From NCBI GenBank assembly GCA_034667405.1, contig JAXDJX010000016.1, positions 1 to 64,000 of the forward strand: a stretch of 64,000 nucleotides of DNA, given 5' to 3'. How positions within the stretch are numbered: position 1 is the first letter of the stretch; every line of letters begins with the position of its first letter. This DNA comes from JANXVR01 sp034667405. GTDB taxonomy: Bacteria > Actinomycetota > UBA4738 > HRBIN12. The position numbers and the translations under genes were made by a program. Shown piece by piece: positions 41,185 through 50,072 of the stretch. The notes below the pieces were generated by a model. It was not told the DNA's origin, ran no database searches, and was given only the letters and a program-made list of their open reading frames with translations.

Positions 41185-42255
41185 ATGACTGAGAACGCCC
41201 CAGAGCGTGGGAGGGGAGCCCTTCGGGGCCGCCTGGTCGAGGGCATCCGCCTCATCTTCATCCCCGTCATGGCCACCGGTGCCTATGAGATCGGTGCCGC
41301 CCATGAGCCGAGCGGAGGCCAGACACTCCTGTGGGTCTTCGTGGGCGCGGGACTCGGCTATGTGATCGGAGGCATCACCGGCCGCCTGACGCTTCGCGCC
41401 GTCACCGGCATGGAGCGCGAACTGGGGCGCACACCAGCTCCGCAGTTGGCCGGAGGCGTCGTCGGTCTGATCATCGGTCTCATCATCTCCGCCCTCATCA
41501 TGGTCCCGCTCCTGTTCCTTCCGCCGTCGGTCACCTGGCCTGCGATCCTGTTCATCTACATCGTCATCGGCTCGTTGGGCTTCCGCCTGGGGCAAGCGAA
41601 GTACGAGGACCTCTTCGGACTGGTCGGTATGAAGCCTCGCGCCACGGCATCGGCGCGTGGTGACCTCCATGTGATCGACACCAGTGCGCTCATCGACGGT
41701 CGCGTGGCGGACCTGGTGGCGACGGGCTTCGTCAGCGGCACCGTGTTGTTGCACGACGGCGTCCTTCGCGAACTCCAAGCCATCTCCGACTCATCCGACC
41801 CGAGACGACGTCAACGAGGGCGTCGTGGCCTGGACGTACTCGTCGATCTCCAGAAGGCTCCGACGGTCCAGTTCCAACTGGTCGAGGAGGCGGGTGTCAT
41901 GGATGTGGACGCCGCCCTGGTTCGTCTGGCTCGGGAACGTGGCGCATCGCTCATCACGGTCGATCACAACCTGGCGAAGGTCGCGGAAGCCCTGCGAGTC
42001 CCCGTCGCCCAGATCAACGCGCTGGCCTCGAAGTTCCGCGTTCCCTACACCGCCGGCGACGAGATCTCGGTTCGTCTGGTGAAGGAGGGCCGAGAGCATG
42101 CGCAGGCGGTCGGGTACCTCGAGGACGGCACGATGGTGGTCGTCGAGAAGGCTGACGACCACATCGGAACCCAAGTGGAGGTCAAGGTGAAGAACGTCAT
42201 CCTCACCACCACCGGCCGGATGGTCTTTGCCCTCCTCGCCGACGCAGAGGCCTGA
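41185..42255 (+). CDS. Membrane PIN-TRAM nuclease-like protein (YacL type)
   Basis: A 356-aa protein. Four hydrophobic segments fill about residues 20-145. A PIN domain (about 160-285) has the acidic residues DTSALIDGRVAD and ITVDHNLAKVA, and a TRAM RNA-binding domain (about 290-350) ends the protein. It resembles Bacillus YacL, which also sits before ispD and ispF. It is predicted to be a membrane-bound ribonuclease. The ATG at 41185 has GGAGG nine bases upstream. Confidence 0.9.
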   Translation: MTENAPERGRGALRGRLVEGIRLIFIPVMATGAYEIGAAHEPSGGQTLLWVFVGAGLGYVIGGITGRLTLRAVTGMERELGRTPAPQLAGGVVGLIIGLIISALIMVPLLFLPPSVTWPAILFIYIVIGSLGFRLGQAKYEDLFGLVGMKPRATASARGDLHVIDTSALIDGRVADLVATGFVSGTVLLHDGVLRELQAISDSSDPRRRQRGRRGLDVLVDLQKAPTVQFQLVEEAGVMDVDAALVRLARERGASLITVDHNLAKVAEALRVPVAQINALASKFRVPYTAGDEISVRLVKEGREHAQAVGYLEDGTMVVVEKADDHIGTQVEVKVKNVILTTTGRMVFALLADAEA

Positions 42256-42299
42256 GACCAAGCACACCGCTGCGGTACGTTCTGCCATCCTTGTCGTTC

Positions 42300-42977
42300 A
42301 TGGAAGCGGTCGCGATCGTGTTGGCAGCCGGTGTCGGACGGCGTCTGGGGATGGGCGAACCCAAGGCGTTCCTGTCGCTCGGGGATGCGCCGATCCTGGT
42401 GTGGGCCGCGCGCTCTGCCCTTGCCTGCCCGCAGGTTGGCGCCTTGGTGGTCACCGCGCCGCTCGGGTTCGAGGACGAAGCCCGTTCTGCGCTCGCCGGC
42501 CTCGGAGGCACGGTCACGGTTGTCACGGGCGGGGACTCGCGCCAGGCCTCGGTCCGAAACGCTCTCCTGCAGGTCCCCCCGGAAGTGCCGTTCGTGCTGG
42601 TCCATGACGCGGCGCGGCCGTTCGTGTCTCCGGATCTCTTCACGCGGGCGCTGGAGGCGGTTCAGGGGGAGGCGGCCGGGGCGTTGCCCGTCCTGCCGGT
42701 CACCGACACGGTGAAGCAGGTTTCGCGAGGGTGGGTGACGGCAACGGTCGCCAGAGACGAATTGGGACTCGCCCAGACGCCCCAAGCCTTCCGCACCGAC
42801 CTTCTGCGTGAGAGTCACGCATCCGCCGCCTCTGACGAACTCACCGACGACGCTGCCGTCCTGGAACGCGCGGGCCATCGCGTCCGAGCGATCGCGGGTG
42901 ATCCCAACAACGTGAAGATCACCACCATGCTCGACCTCATCGCCGCCCGCGAGCGAGTGGATGGCACACGTGGTTGA
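42300..42977 (+). CDS. ispD: 2-C-methyl-D-erythritol 4-phosphate cytidylyltransferase
   Basis: A 225-aa MEP-pathway enzyme that makes CDP-methylerythritol for isoprenoids. The nucleotide loop VLAAGVGRRLGMGEPKAFL is at the start. GGDSRQASVRNAL, VHDAARPFV near residue 100 and DPNNVKIT near the end are family signatures. The ATG at 42300 is favoured over TTG 42291. It overlaps ispF by 17 bases. Confidence 0.95.
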   Translation: MEAVAIVLAAGVGRRLGMGEPKAFLSLGDAPILVWAARSALACPQVGALVVTAPLGFEDEARSALAGLGGTVTVVTGGDSRQASVRNALLQVPPEVPFVLVHDAARPFVSPDLFTRALEAVQGEAAGALPVLPVTDTVKQVSRGWVTATVARDELGLAQTPQAFRTDLLRESHASAASDELTDDAAVLERAGHRVRAIAGDPNNVKITTMLDLIAARERVDGTRG

Positions 42978-43449
42978 GATCAGGATCGGACAGGGGTTCG
43001 ACGTGCACCCGTGGGCGCAAGGCCGGCCCCTCCTGCTCGGTGGTGTTCCGTTCGAAGGGGATGCGGGGCTCGAGGGCCATTCCGATGGCGATGTCGTGTG
43101 CCACGCCCTCGCGGACGCGATGCTCGGCGCAGCGGCGCTGGGTGACATCGGCATGCACTTCCCCGACACCGATCCGGCCATGTCGGGCATCGGCGGGCTC
43201 GAGGTGCTGTCTCGCACCATCGCCTTGCTTCGCGAAGGCGGGTTCGTTCCGGCGTCGGTGGATCTCACCGTCATCTGTGAGCGCCCGGCTGTAGCCCCGC
43301 GTCGAGATGAGATGCGCCGGGTGCTGGCCGGCGCGCTCGACATCTCGGTCGACCGCGTCTCCGTGAAGGCCACACGTCCCGAAGGTCTCGGTCTGACTGC
43401 CGACGGCATCGGCTGCATGGCACTTGCGACCATCTCGGGGGAACCGTGA
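42961..43449 (+). CDS. ispF: 2-C-methyl-D-erythritol 2,4-cyclodiphosphate synthase
   Basis: A 162-aa MEP-pathway enzyme. The zinc ligands lie in GFDVHPW and GHSDGDVVCHALADA. IGMHFPDTDP and VSVKATRPEGLGLTADG complete the active site. It overlaps both ispD (start) and rlmB (stop), so the three are one operon. Confidence 0.96.
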   Translation: MAHVVEIRIGQGFDVHPWAQGRPLLLGGVPFEGDAGLEGHSDGDVVCHALADAMLGAAALGDIGMHFPDTDPAMSGIGGLEVLSRTIALLREGGFVPASVDLTVICERPAVAPRRDEMRRVLAGALDISVDRVSVKATRPEGLGLTADGIGCMALATISGEP

Positions 43450-44258
43450 GCGAGAGGGGCCGCGGGCGACAGGCGGGAAGCCGCACATCCAAGGCACGCC
43501 CGCCTCGGCCCTCTACCGGTGGCCTTACAAGCGTGGTTGCCGGGCGCCGGGCCGTCACCGAAGCGCTCCGTGCGGGAGACGTCGTCGATCTTCTCATCAT
43601 GCCGAACGCGAAGGCAACGGAGGGACTGCGCGCCGTGCTTCAGGCTGCGGCCGCAGCGGGCCTTGCCGTGCAGACCGTGGCACGCTCGGAACTCGATCAG
43701 ATGGCTCCCGCGCACCAGGGTGTCGTCGCGCGCGTCCGGGAACCCGCCGTTCCGAAAGAGCTCTCCGAACGCGATCTGGACTCGTTCCCGTTCACGCAGG
43801 ACGCGGTCGTGGTGATCCTGGACGGCATCACCGATCCGCAGAACCTGGGGGCGGCGGCGCGTTCGGCCGAGGCTGCCGGTGCCGCGATGCTCGTCACCCG
43901 GACCCGACGGGCGGCGGAGGTGACGCCGGCAGCGGTGCGCGCTTCCGCGGGCGCGCTGCTCCACCTGGCGCACGCCCGCGTCGCCAACATCGCCCGTGCC
44001 ATCGAACGGTTGCAAGCCAACGGGTTCTTCGTGACGGGTCTTGACGGTGATGCCACGGCCAGCGTGTTCGACGACCCGTGCCCTCCCGGGCGGGTGGCGG
44101 TCGTCATCGGAAGCGAGGGCGAAGGGATGGCCCGCTTGACCCGGGAGAAGTGTGACGCGCTCGTCTCGCTGCCGATGAACGGAAGGGTCGCATCGTTGAA
44201 CGCGTCCGCCTCGCTCGCGGCGACTCTCTATGCCTACGTCCTGGCCTCGCGCGCCTAG
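43446..44258 (+). CDS. rlmB: 23S rRNA (guanosine-2'-O-)-methyltransferase, TrmH/SpoU family
   Basis: A 270-aa knotted SPOUT methyltransferase with a basic Arg/Ser-rich N-terminus. The L30e-like substrate domain starts at VVAGRRAVTEALR. The SPOUT motifs are DGITDPQNLGAAARSAEAAG, VVIGSEGEGM and LPMNGRVASLNASASLA. GTG 43446 overlaps the ispF stop. In mycobacteria cysS separates ispF and rlmB, but it is missing here. Confidence 0.93.
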   Translation: MSERGRGRQAGSRTSKARPPRPSTGGLTSVVAGRRAVTEALRAGDVVDLLIMPNAKATEGLRAVLQAAAAAGLAVQTVARSELDQMAPAHQGVVARVREPAVPKELSERDLDSFPFTQDAVVVILDGITDPQNLGAAARSAEAAGAAMLVTRTRRAAEVTPAAVRASAGALLHLAHARVANIARAIERLQANGFFVTGLDGDATASVFDDPCPPGRVAVVIGSEGEGMARLTREKCDALVSLPMNGRVASLNASASLAATLYAYVLASRA

Positions 44259-44319
44259 AGCGTGCACGGGCGCGTGCCGTTGCTGCTAGCGTCGATGACG
44301 TCCAGAGAGGGAGCGTGCC

Positions 44320-44835
44320 GTGTCCGACATACCGCCGCCACCATCAACGCCGCCGCCATCCGGCGGACCTGAGGGTGTGGTCCCGCCGCCTCCTACCAGC
44401 GACGCGGTCCCGTTCGTCATCCCGACGCCCATGGCCGCGCCCCCGCGACGCCCATCCGTGCTGACAACGGCTGCGGTGGCGTTCCTGGTGCTCGCCTTCC
44501 TGCACGGGTTCGCCGCGCTGGTCATCCTCTCGCTTCGGAGTTCGTCCACGCCCTCGCCACTGCTACAGACGTCGACGGGCAATCATTCCTTCGGCGTCGG
44601 TGTGGGGGTGTTGGTCCTCGGCGTTCTTGAACTGCTGGCAGGGTTCCTTGTGCTTCGACTCAACGGAGCCGGCAGGATCCTCGGTCTCGTGGTGGCGAGT
44701 CTTGAGGTGATCAACGGCTTGCGTGTCCTCATCGACGGCCAGGGCACGGCGGTGCTCGGGATCGGGATCAACCTGTTCCTCATCTACGCCCTCGCCACCA
44801 CGGGAGATGTCTTCGCCCGAGCACGGCGGCGGTAG
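44320..44835 (+). CDS. Four-helix membrane protein with Pro-rich N-terminus
   Basis: A 171-aa protein with a GTG start and AGAGAGGGAG upstream. Residues 1-45 are Pro-rich. About four hydrophobic helices follow (near 50-70, 90-110, 115-130 and 140-155), with LRLNGAGRILGLVVASLEV typical of small uncharacterised actinobacterial membrane proteins. The function is unknown. Its stop codon TAG is also the start of the TAGACT box of the next tRNA. Confidence 0.65.
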   Translation: MSDIPPPPSTPPPSGGPEGVVPPPPTSDAVPFVIPTPMAAPPRRPSVLTTAAVAFLVLAFLHGFAALVILSLRSSSTPSPLLQTSTGNHSFGVGVGVLVLGVLELLAGFLVLRLNGAGRILGLVVASLEVINGLRVLIDGQGTAVLGIGINLFLIYALATTGDVFARARRR

Positions 44836-44838
44836 ACT
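44833..44838 (+). promoter_or_regulatory. -10 box for tRNA-Thr(UGU)
   Basis: TAGACT ends eight bases before the tRNA 5' end. It overlaps the stop codon of the preceding membrane gene. Confidence 0.45.
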
Positions 44839-44846
44839 CAGCCTCG

Positions 44847-44920
44847 GCCGGCGTGGCGCAGTCCGGTAGCGCAACCGATTTGTAATCGGTAGGTCGTCGG
44901 TTCGAATCCGACCGCCGGCT
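44847..44920 (+). tRNA. tRNA-Thr (anticodon UGU)
   Basis: Cloverleaf: acceptor GCCGGCG/CGCCGGC, D arm GCGC/GCGC, anticodon stem ACCGA/TCGGT with loop TTTGTAA (anticodon TGT), and T arm GTCGG-TTCGAAT-CCGAC. The discriminator is T and CCA is not encoded. It abuts the stop of the convergent amidohydrolase gene. Confidence 0.95.
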
Positions 44921-44921
44921 C

Positions 44922-46475
44922 TCAGTGACGCAGGATGTGTCCGGCTCGTTCCCCCAGACCACCGTCATCCACCGCCACACGCCCGTTGACGACGACGAGA
45001 TCGATCCCCTTCGGGAAGGCATGCGGCGCACCGAACTCCGCGGTGTCGTCCACCCGGTCCGCGTCGAACACCACCAGGTCGGCGAACGCTCCTTCCTGGA
45101 TGAGGCCGCGCCCGGTGAGGCCGAACCGCCTCGCCGGCAGCGAGGTCATCTTCGCGACGGCGGTCTCGAGCGACAGCACCCCGTCGCGGACGTAGCGTCC
45201 AAGGACCCGCGGAAACGTCCCGTAGTTCCGTGGGTGGACGGGCTGTGTGCCGAGAGGACCGTCGGGACTCATCGCGATCGCGTCGCTCGCTACCATCACC
45301 TCCGGGTCCGCGAGGATCGTGCGCACGTCGTCTTCATGCATGGCGTGCCCGATGCATCCCGTCTCCGCCCGCGCATCCAGCAACCGCACGAACATGTCGA
45401 ACGGCTCGCATGCGGCATCCTCGGCGAGCGCCGCGATGCTCCGGCTGTCCCAGGTCGGGTCCGCGCTTGCTTCGACGACGATGCTGTCCCACCCAACACC
45501 GTTGATGCTCGACTGGAAACCCGGTTCGCCATCTTCAACAGCGGTGCGGAGCCGGGTCGGTTCCGCGGCTGCGATAGCCGCCACGCGGTCGACGGGAGCC
45601 CACGGGGGCAGGAGCGAGGAGAGGATGGATTCCCACGCGGTGTACGGATACTGATCGGCCGTCACATCGTCGGCGCCATGAAGTGTTGCCAACAACTCTC
45701 CGGCGCGTCCCCACATGCCGCGGGTCTCGCATTTGAGGTGGCTGATGTGCGCGGGGAGCCCGGCTTCTCTCGCCACTCGTATCGCCTCATCAACCGCCGC
45801 GAAGAGCGGGTGGCCTTCGCCACGGATATGGCTCGCGTAGACGCCGCCCCGGTCTGCGACTTCACGGGCCAGCGCCACCACTTCCTGGGTCTCCGCGAAC
45901 ATGCCCGGGACGTAGATGAGGCCGGTGGAAAGCCCGACGGCACCGTCATCCACGGCAGCGGCGACGAGCGCGCGCATGCCGCGGAGTTCGTCCGCGTTCG
46001 GTGCGCGTTGCGCGAGCCCCATCACCTCGGCGCGCACGGCGCCGTGTCCAACCAGCGCGGCGATGTTCACGGCGGGCCTGCAGGCCTGCATCGCGTCCAT
46101 CCACTTCCCGAACGATGGCCACCCGACCGGCAGGGACGGCTCGCCCACCATCTCGGCGCACTCGAGCGCGCCGGCGTTCGGCCACGGCGAGATCCCGCAG
46201 TTCCCGACCACGACCGTGGTGACACCTTGATGCACCGTGCTCGCGAAGCCCGGTTCGACCATGGGGGCCAGGTCGGAATGATTGTGGACGTCGATGGATC
46301 CGGGAGCGAGCACCGACGCGCCAGCATCCACCACGCGAGCGGCGTCCTGCGGCGGCATCACGTCAGCACGCTCCACCGCGGCGATCCGATCTCCGCGGAT
46401 CCCGACCCAGCCGTCCCACCCGGGCCGGCCGAGACCGTCGACGATCCGCGCGTTCACGATGACGAGGTCGAACAC
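44922..46475 (-). CDS. N-acyl-D-amino-acid deacylase family amidohydrolase
   Basis: A 517-aa metal-dependent hydrolase of the D-aminoacylase/dihydroorotase superfamily. Metal ligands are DVHNHSDL near residue 65, VVGNCGIS, YASHIRGEG and HISHLKCE, and a late Asp lies in VASDAIAMSPDG. FADLVVFDAD near the C-terminus is typical. The GTG at 46475 is chosen because a TAACAT box ends seven bases upstream. Likely substrates are N-acyl-D-amino acids or related cyclic amides, but the exact one is unknown. Confidence 0.88.
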   Translation of the reverse strand: MFDLVIVNARIVDGLGRPGWDGWVGIRGDRIAAVERADVMPPQDAARVVDAGASVLAPGSIDVHNHSDLAPMVEPGFASTVHQGVTTVVVGNCGISPWPNAGALECAEMVGEPSLPVGWPSFGKWMDAMQACRPAVNIAALVGHGAVRAEVMGLAQRAPNADELRGMRALVAAAVDDGAVGLSTGLIYVPGMFAETQEVVALAREVADRGGVYASHIRGEGHPLFAAVDEAIRVAREAGLPAHISHLKCETRGMWGRAGELLATLHGADDVTADQYPYTAWESILSSLLPPWAPVDRVAAIAAAEPTRLRTAVEDGEPGFQSSINGVGWDSIVVEASADPTWDSRSIAALAEDAACEPFDMFVRLLDARAETGCIGHAMHEDDVRTILADPEVMVASDAIAMSPDGPLGTQPVHPRNYGTFPRVLGRYVRDGVLSLETAVAKMTSLPARRFGLTGRGLIQEGAFADLVVFDADRVDDTAEFGAPHAFPKGIDLVVVNGRVAVDDGGLGERAGHILRH

Positions 46476-46482
46476 GGGCAGG

Positions 46483-46488
46483 ATGTTA
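46483..46488 (-). promoter_or_regulatory. -10 box of leaderless type for the amidohydrolase gene
   Basis: Minus-strand TAACAT ends seven bases before the GTG start at 46475, and no ribosome site lies between. Confidence 0.5.
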
Positions 46489-46534
46489 TCGGCCGAACGC
46501 GTTACGGTGAGGGCCGATCGAGAAGGAGGTCGCG

Positions 46535-46831
46535 ATGGGATTGCTCGACAAGGCGAAGGACCTGGCATCGAAGGCCGCGGAAGAAGCGCAGAAGGCGGCC
46601 GGCGCCGCCAAGGAGAAGGTCGATGACGTCCAGGCCCGACGGAAGGCCGACGACCTGGCCAAACAGCTCGGCTACCTGATCGTGCGCGAACGCACGGACG
46701 GCACGATGGCGGGCGAAGAAGGGGACCGGCTGGTCGCAGAGATCACCGTTATCGAGGCGTCGCTCGTGGCGGTTCCGGCGACGGACGCCGCGGACATGCC
46801 GCCCGCCGAAGGCGACGCTCCGGCCTCCTAG
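46535..46831 (+). CDS. Small amphipathic helical protein
   Basis: A 98-aa protein with a perfect GAAGGAGG ribosome site. The first 45 residues are an Ala/Lys-rich amphipathic helix with an 11-residue-like periodicity (KAKDLASKAAEEAQKAAGAA), like LEA or antitoxin-type small proteins. The tail is acidic. The function is unknown. Its stop codon overlaps that of the convergent histidine kinase gene (CTAG). Confidence 0.7.
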   Translation: MGLLDKAKDLASKAAEEAQKAAGAAKEKVDDVQARRKADDLAKQLGYLIVRERTDGTMAGEEGDRLVAEITVIEASLVAVPATDAADMPPAEGDAPAS

Positions 46832-49044
46832 CCGCCGGGTAGGAACACGTGGAAGGCCGCCCCGCCGCCGGGGCGTTCGTCCAGCCACGCCCGGCCCCCG
46901 TGCAGCTCCGCGAAGCGCAGCACCAACGAAAGTCCGACCCCCACGCCCGGAGAGTGGCCGGCCGCGGAGCCGGGTACCTGGCGGAACGGTTCGAACACGG
47001 CATCGCGGAGATCGTCGGGCACACCCGGGCCGTCGTCCTCGACGGTGAACAGGACGCCGCCGTCCTTCGCCTCGGCCGTGAGCCATATGTGCGCACCGGG
47101 AGGCGTGTGCCGGAGCGCGTTCGAGAGCAAGTTCTCGATGATCCGTTCGACCTTCGCGCCATCGATCGACACCGTGACCGGCCGAACGTCGAGCTCCAAC
47201 TTCCGTCCCTCCGGGATCTCGAGCTCGGCAACGCAGCGTTCGACCAACTCCCGCACATCGGTTGGCCGGAGTTGGGGTGAGACGATCCCGCGCTGCAGCC
47301 GATCAAGGTCCAAGAGGTCGGACAACAAACGCTCAAGTTTGCGGGCGTTCATCGCGATCCGGCGGATCAGGTCGTCCGTGTCATCGCGTGTCAGATCGGG
47401 TCCGGCTTGCTCCAGCGTGAGCGCCGATCCCAAGATCGCGGTAAGCGGCGTCCGGAGGTCGTGCGATACGGCTTCCAAGAACGTGTTCTTCATCTCGTCC
47501 AGGTTGCGCAGGCGTTCGCTGGCCTCCTTCTCCCGTCGGAAGGCCTCGGAATACTTCCGCTCCGATCTGCGAAGCGCCTGTTCGGCGGTCTTGCGTTCGG
47601 TGATGTCGACCATGAGTCCGCGGAGCAGGCGGGTGCCCCCTTGTGGAGCGCGAACGGGGTGGATGAGGTCTCGCATCCATCGAACGGTTCCGTCCTTGGC
47701 ACGAGCCCGGTACTCCAGGCTCAGATCGGAGACCTCGGCCACCGACCCCAGGAGCGCGAGCCGCGCACCGGCTCGATCCTGGTCGGCGATGTGATCGCCC
47801 CACGCCCGTTCCTCGAGATCGGTTCCCAGGGCGCCCGAGCCCAGCAGCGCGTCGACCCGGCCGCCCACGAACCGGAACGCCAGGGTGGCGGGGTCCGCCT
47901 CCCAGAAGATGGCATCGAGACTCTCGACCAACTCGTGGAAGCGCTCGAGTTCGGTGATCCTCCGCGCGTTCCCGAGCGCGAGCGATGCGGTGTCGGCCAC
48001 GCCGCGGGCAAGTCGTAGATCGGCCGGGCTGAACGTCGCGTCGGGGCTTCGAGCGATGAGGATGAGCGCTCCGAAACCGTCCGGCTCCCAGTGCAGGGGC
48101 GCCACCATGGTTTCCCGGGCGTCCGGGAGGATCCAATGCTCCGGCGGCACCTGTGCGACCAGATCCTTCGGGATGATGAACGGCTCGACGTCCGAGACCA
48201 TCATTGCCGTCGCGAGTTCCGCGCTCACCGCGCCGATCTCGCCAAGGGGTTTGGCCGTCTCATCGTCGGAGAGGATGCTTTTGGCTCGGAAGTCGCCGGT
48301 CGATTCGTCGCGGGTGTACGCGGCGAGCGTGTCGCTCGGCACCAAGGTGCTGACGGTGGTTAGTGCCTCCGTGAGGATGTCTACAGGGGAGGACATCCCG
48401 GTGAGGGCCTGCGACAACCGCAGGAGAGCCGCGGATGTCTCGGCCGCCTCGCGTTCGGCTTGGAAGAGCTTCGCATTCTCGAAGGCAACCGCAGCCTGGG
48501 AGGCGAGCACCTCCAACAGCCGTTGATCGTTCTCGTCGAACTTGCCGAAGCCGAGCGAGGACAGGACGATCACGCCGACCAGCTTGTCCCCCGCCGTCAT
48601 CGGCACGGCCAGCATCGATTCGAGGATGTCCTCCGTGCCCTCGATCACGACGGAGTAATCGATGAGCCGGGCATCGGCTGTTAGCAACGATTCGCGGCGT
48701 TCGGCGACCTGGCCGGTGATGCCCTCGCCCATCAGCGTGACCAGGTCCTCGACGGATTCGCGTTCGTATTCGGAGAAGAGCGTGCCGTGGAAGGCGACCG
48801 GAAGCAGGGTGATGCCATCCGTCTGGAGGAGGTACACCCGGCAGTTGTGATAATCGATGATGGTGTGGAGTTCGCCGGTGATGGCGTTGCCGATCTCCCC
48901 CACGTCGCTGAGGCTGTTGAGCTTGGCCGCCAGACTGTGGAGCATGTCCAGCTCCGCGCCAGAGCGCACAGCCTGATCCCGCTGGGGGTGAGGTCGGCTC
49001 GCGAGCGCCTCGCCCGCTTCTCCGCCTTCGACCGGTCCGGCCAT
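46828..49044 (-). CDS. Soluble GAF-GAF-PAS sensor histidine kinase
   Basis: A 738-aa kinase without clear membrane helices. There are two GAF-like domains (about residues 25-190 and 205-350) and a PAS domain near 365-480 with a PAC end (RARDGTVRW-like AKDGTVRWMRDLIHP). HisKA has H528 in EAVSHDLRTPLTAI, and the HATPase has IIENLLSNALRH, VEDDGPGVPD and GVGVGLSLVL. It is an ordinary HisKA kinase, unlike the HisKA_3 trio. The ATG at 49044 follows GAAGGGGG. No regulator gene is adjacent. Confidence 0.9.
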   Translation of the reverse strand: MAGPVEGGEAGEALASRPHPQRDQAVRSGAELDMLHSLAAKLNSLSDVGEIGNAITGELHTIIDYHNCRVYLLQTDGITLLPVAFHGTLFSEYERESVEDLVTLMGEGITGQVAERRESLLTADARLIDYSVVIEGTEDILESMLAVPMTAGDKLVGVIVLSSLGFGKFDENDQRLLEVLASQAAVAFENAKLFQAEREAAETSAALLRLSQALTGMSSPVDILTEALTTVSTLVPSDTLAAYTRDESTGDFRAKSILSDDETAKPLGEIGAVSAELATAMMVSDVEPFIIPKDLVAQVPPEHWILPDARETMVAPLHWEPDGFGALILIARSPDATFSPADLRLARGVADTASLALGNARRITELERFHELVESLDAIFWEADPATLAFRFVGGRVDALLGSGALGTDLEERAWGDHIADQDRAGARLALLGSVAEVSDLSLEYRARAKDGTVRWMRDLIHPVRAPQGGTRLLRGLMVDITERKTAEQALRRSERKYSEAFRREKEASERLRNLDEMKNTFLEAVSHDLRTPLTAILGSALTLEQAGPDLTRDDTDDLIRRIAMNARKLERLLSDLLDLDRLQRGIVSPQLRPTDVRELVERCVAELEIPEGRKLELDVRPVTVSIDGAKVERIIENLLSNALRHTPPGAHIWLTAEAKDGGVLFTVEDDGPGVPDDLRDAVFEPFRQVPGSAAGHSPGVGVGLSLVLRFAELHGGRAWLDERPGGGAAFHVFLPGG

Positions 49045-49176
49045 CCCGCCCCCTTCTTGCGGTTCTACGGTGGATTCTCTCACTGGGTCCCGGCGCGCGT
49101 TCCTTCGGCAGGCGGCCGCCTCCTCCTTCAAGGTCGGCAGTTCGGCGTAGGTGCTTGAACCGTCGGAGGTGGTTGC

Positions 49177-49182
49177 TAGCCT
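49177..49182 (+). promoter_or_regulatory. -10 box of leaderless type for the DUF3263 gene
   Basis: TAGCCT ends six bases before the ATG at 49189, with no ribosome site between. Confidence 0.5.
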
Positions 49183-49188
49183 CGCCCC

Positions 49189-49452
49189 ATGAACCCCACC
49201 TCACCCTTGGATCAAGCCGTCCGAGACATCCTGGATTTCGAGCGGGAGTGCTGGAAGCTCACCATGACGAAAGAGCGGGCGATCCGGGAATGCTTCGGAT
49301 TCTCCCCCACGCGGTACCACCAGTTACTGAATCGCGCGGTGGACCACCCCTCGGCACTCGCCTACGACCCGATGCTGGTGCGGCGCCTTCGGCGGCTCCG
49401 CGATTCGCGTCGGCGGAGTCGTGTCGCCGACCAGCTCGGCGTCCGTCCCTGA
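49189..49452 (+). CDS. DUF3263 protein, likely small DNA-binding
   Basis: An 87-aa protein. ILDFERECWKLTMTKERAIRE and SPTRYHQLLNRAVDHPSALA followed by DPMLVRRLRRLRD match the actinobacterial DUF3263 family, which looks like a sigma-like helix-turn-helix with a basic tail. It precedes the LytR_C gene, as the mycobacterial pair does upstream of groEL2. The role is unproven. Confidence 0.88.
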   Translation: MNPTSPLDQAVRDILDFERECWKLTMTKERAIRECFGFSPTRYHQLLNRAVDHPSALAYDPMLVRRLRRLRDSRRRSRVADQLGVRP

Positions 49453-49466
49453 GGCGGGCGGAGCGG

Positions 49467-49472
49467 TAGGAT
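49467..49472 (+). promoter_or_regulatory. -10 box of leaderless type for the LytR_C gene
   Basis: TAGGAT ends six bases before the GTG at 49479, with no ribosome site between. Confidence 0.5.
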
Positions 49473-49478
49473 TGCCCC

Positions 49479-50000
49479 GTGAATCTGGGCACCGCACGGA
49501 TCATCATCATCCTGGCTCTCGTCGTGGCCGGCGTCGCGGTCCTCACGAACGCCTTCGGCCCCGGAACGGTTGCCCTCACGCCGCTCGACCCGGGAAGCTC
49601 GACCAGCAGCAGCCCAACGGGTTCCACCAGTCCCTCCGTCAGCGCCAGCCATTCCCCCAAGCCCCTTCCTTCGCCGGAAACCACAGGTGTACTCGTGTCC
49701 GTATTCAGCGGCATCAGCGCGCCGGGATGCGCGGCCAAGGTCAACACCATGCTCGTTGGCGATGGGTACGTCGCGGCGGATCCGGCGGGCGACGCAACCC
49801 GCAAGCCCATCGCGAAGACCGTCGTCTACTACCGCATCCCCGATCCTCAGCGTCACAACCAGTCTGACGCCATCAACATCGCGAAGACCTACTTCGACTC
49901 GGCACACGTGTCGAAGCTTCCGGGGGACTTTCCGGGCGTGGTGAGCGGCCAAGCTCAGGCCGTCGTCCTCATCGGTGCCGACTACGTCGCGAACTGCTAG
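49479..50000 (+). CDS. Membrane-anchored LytR C-terminal domain protein
   Basis: A 173-aa protein with one N-terminal membrane helix (IIIILALVVAGVAVL), a Ser/Pro/Thr linker (residues 30-70) and an extracellular LytR_C domain: VLVSVFSGISAPGCAAKV, TVVYYRIP and ADYVANC. Two Cys (CAAK and the final C) may bond. The mycobacterial relative next to DUF3263 (VirR) affects envelope vesicles and wall permeability. A similar envelope role is plausible. Confidence 0.85.
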   Translation: MNLGTARIIIILALVVAGVAVLTNAFGPGTVALTPLDPGSSTSSSPTGSTSPSVSASHSPKPLPSPETTGVLVSVFSGISAPGCAAKVNTMLVGDGYVAADPAGDATRKPIAKTVVYYRIPDPQRHNQSDAINIAKTYFDSAHVSKLPGDFPGVVSGQAQAVVLIGADYVANC

Positions 50001-50072
50001 CAGCCCGGCCCGCGGAAGGCCTCGATTGACGTTCGCCGGGTGGTATCCCTAGGCTGACCTGCGGAGGAGCAG

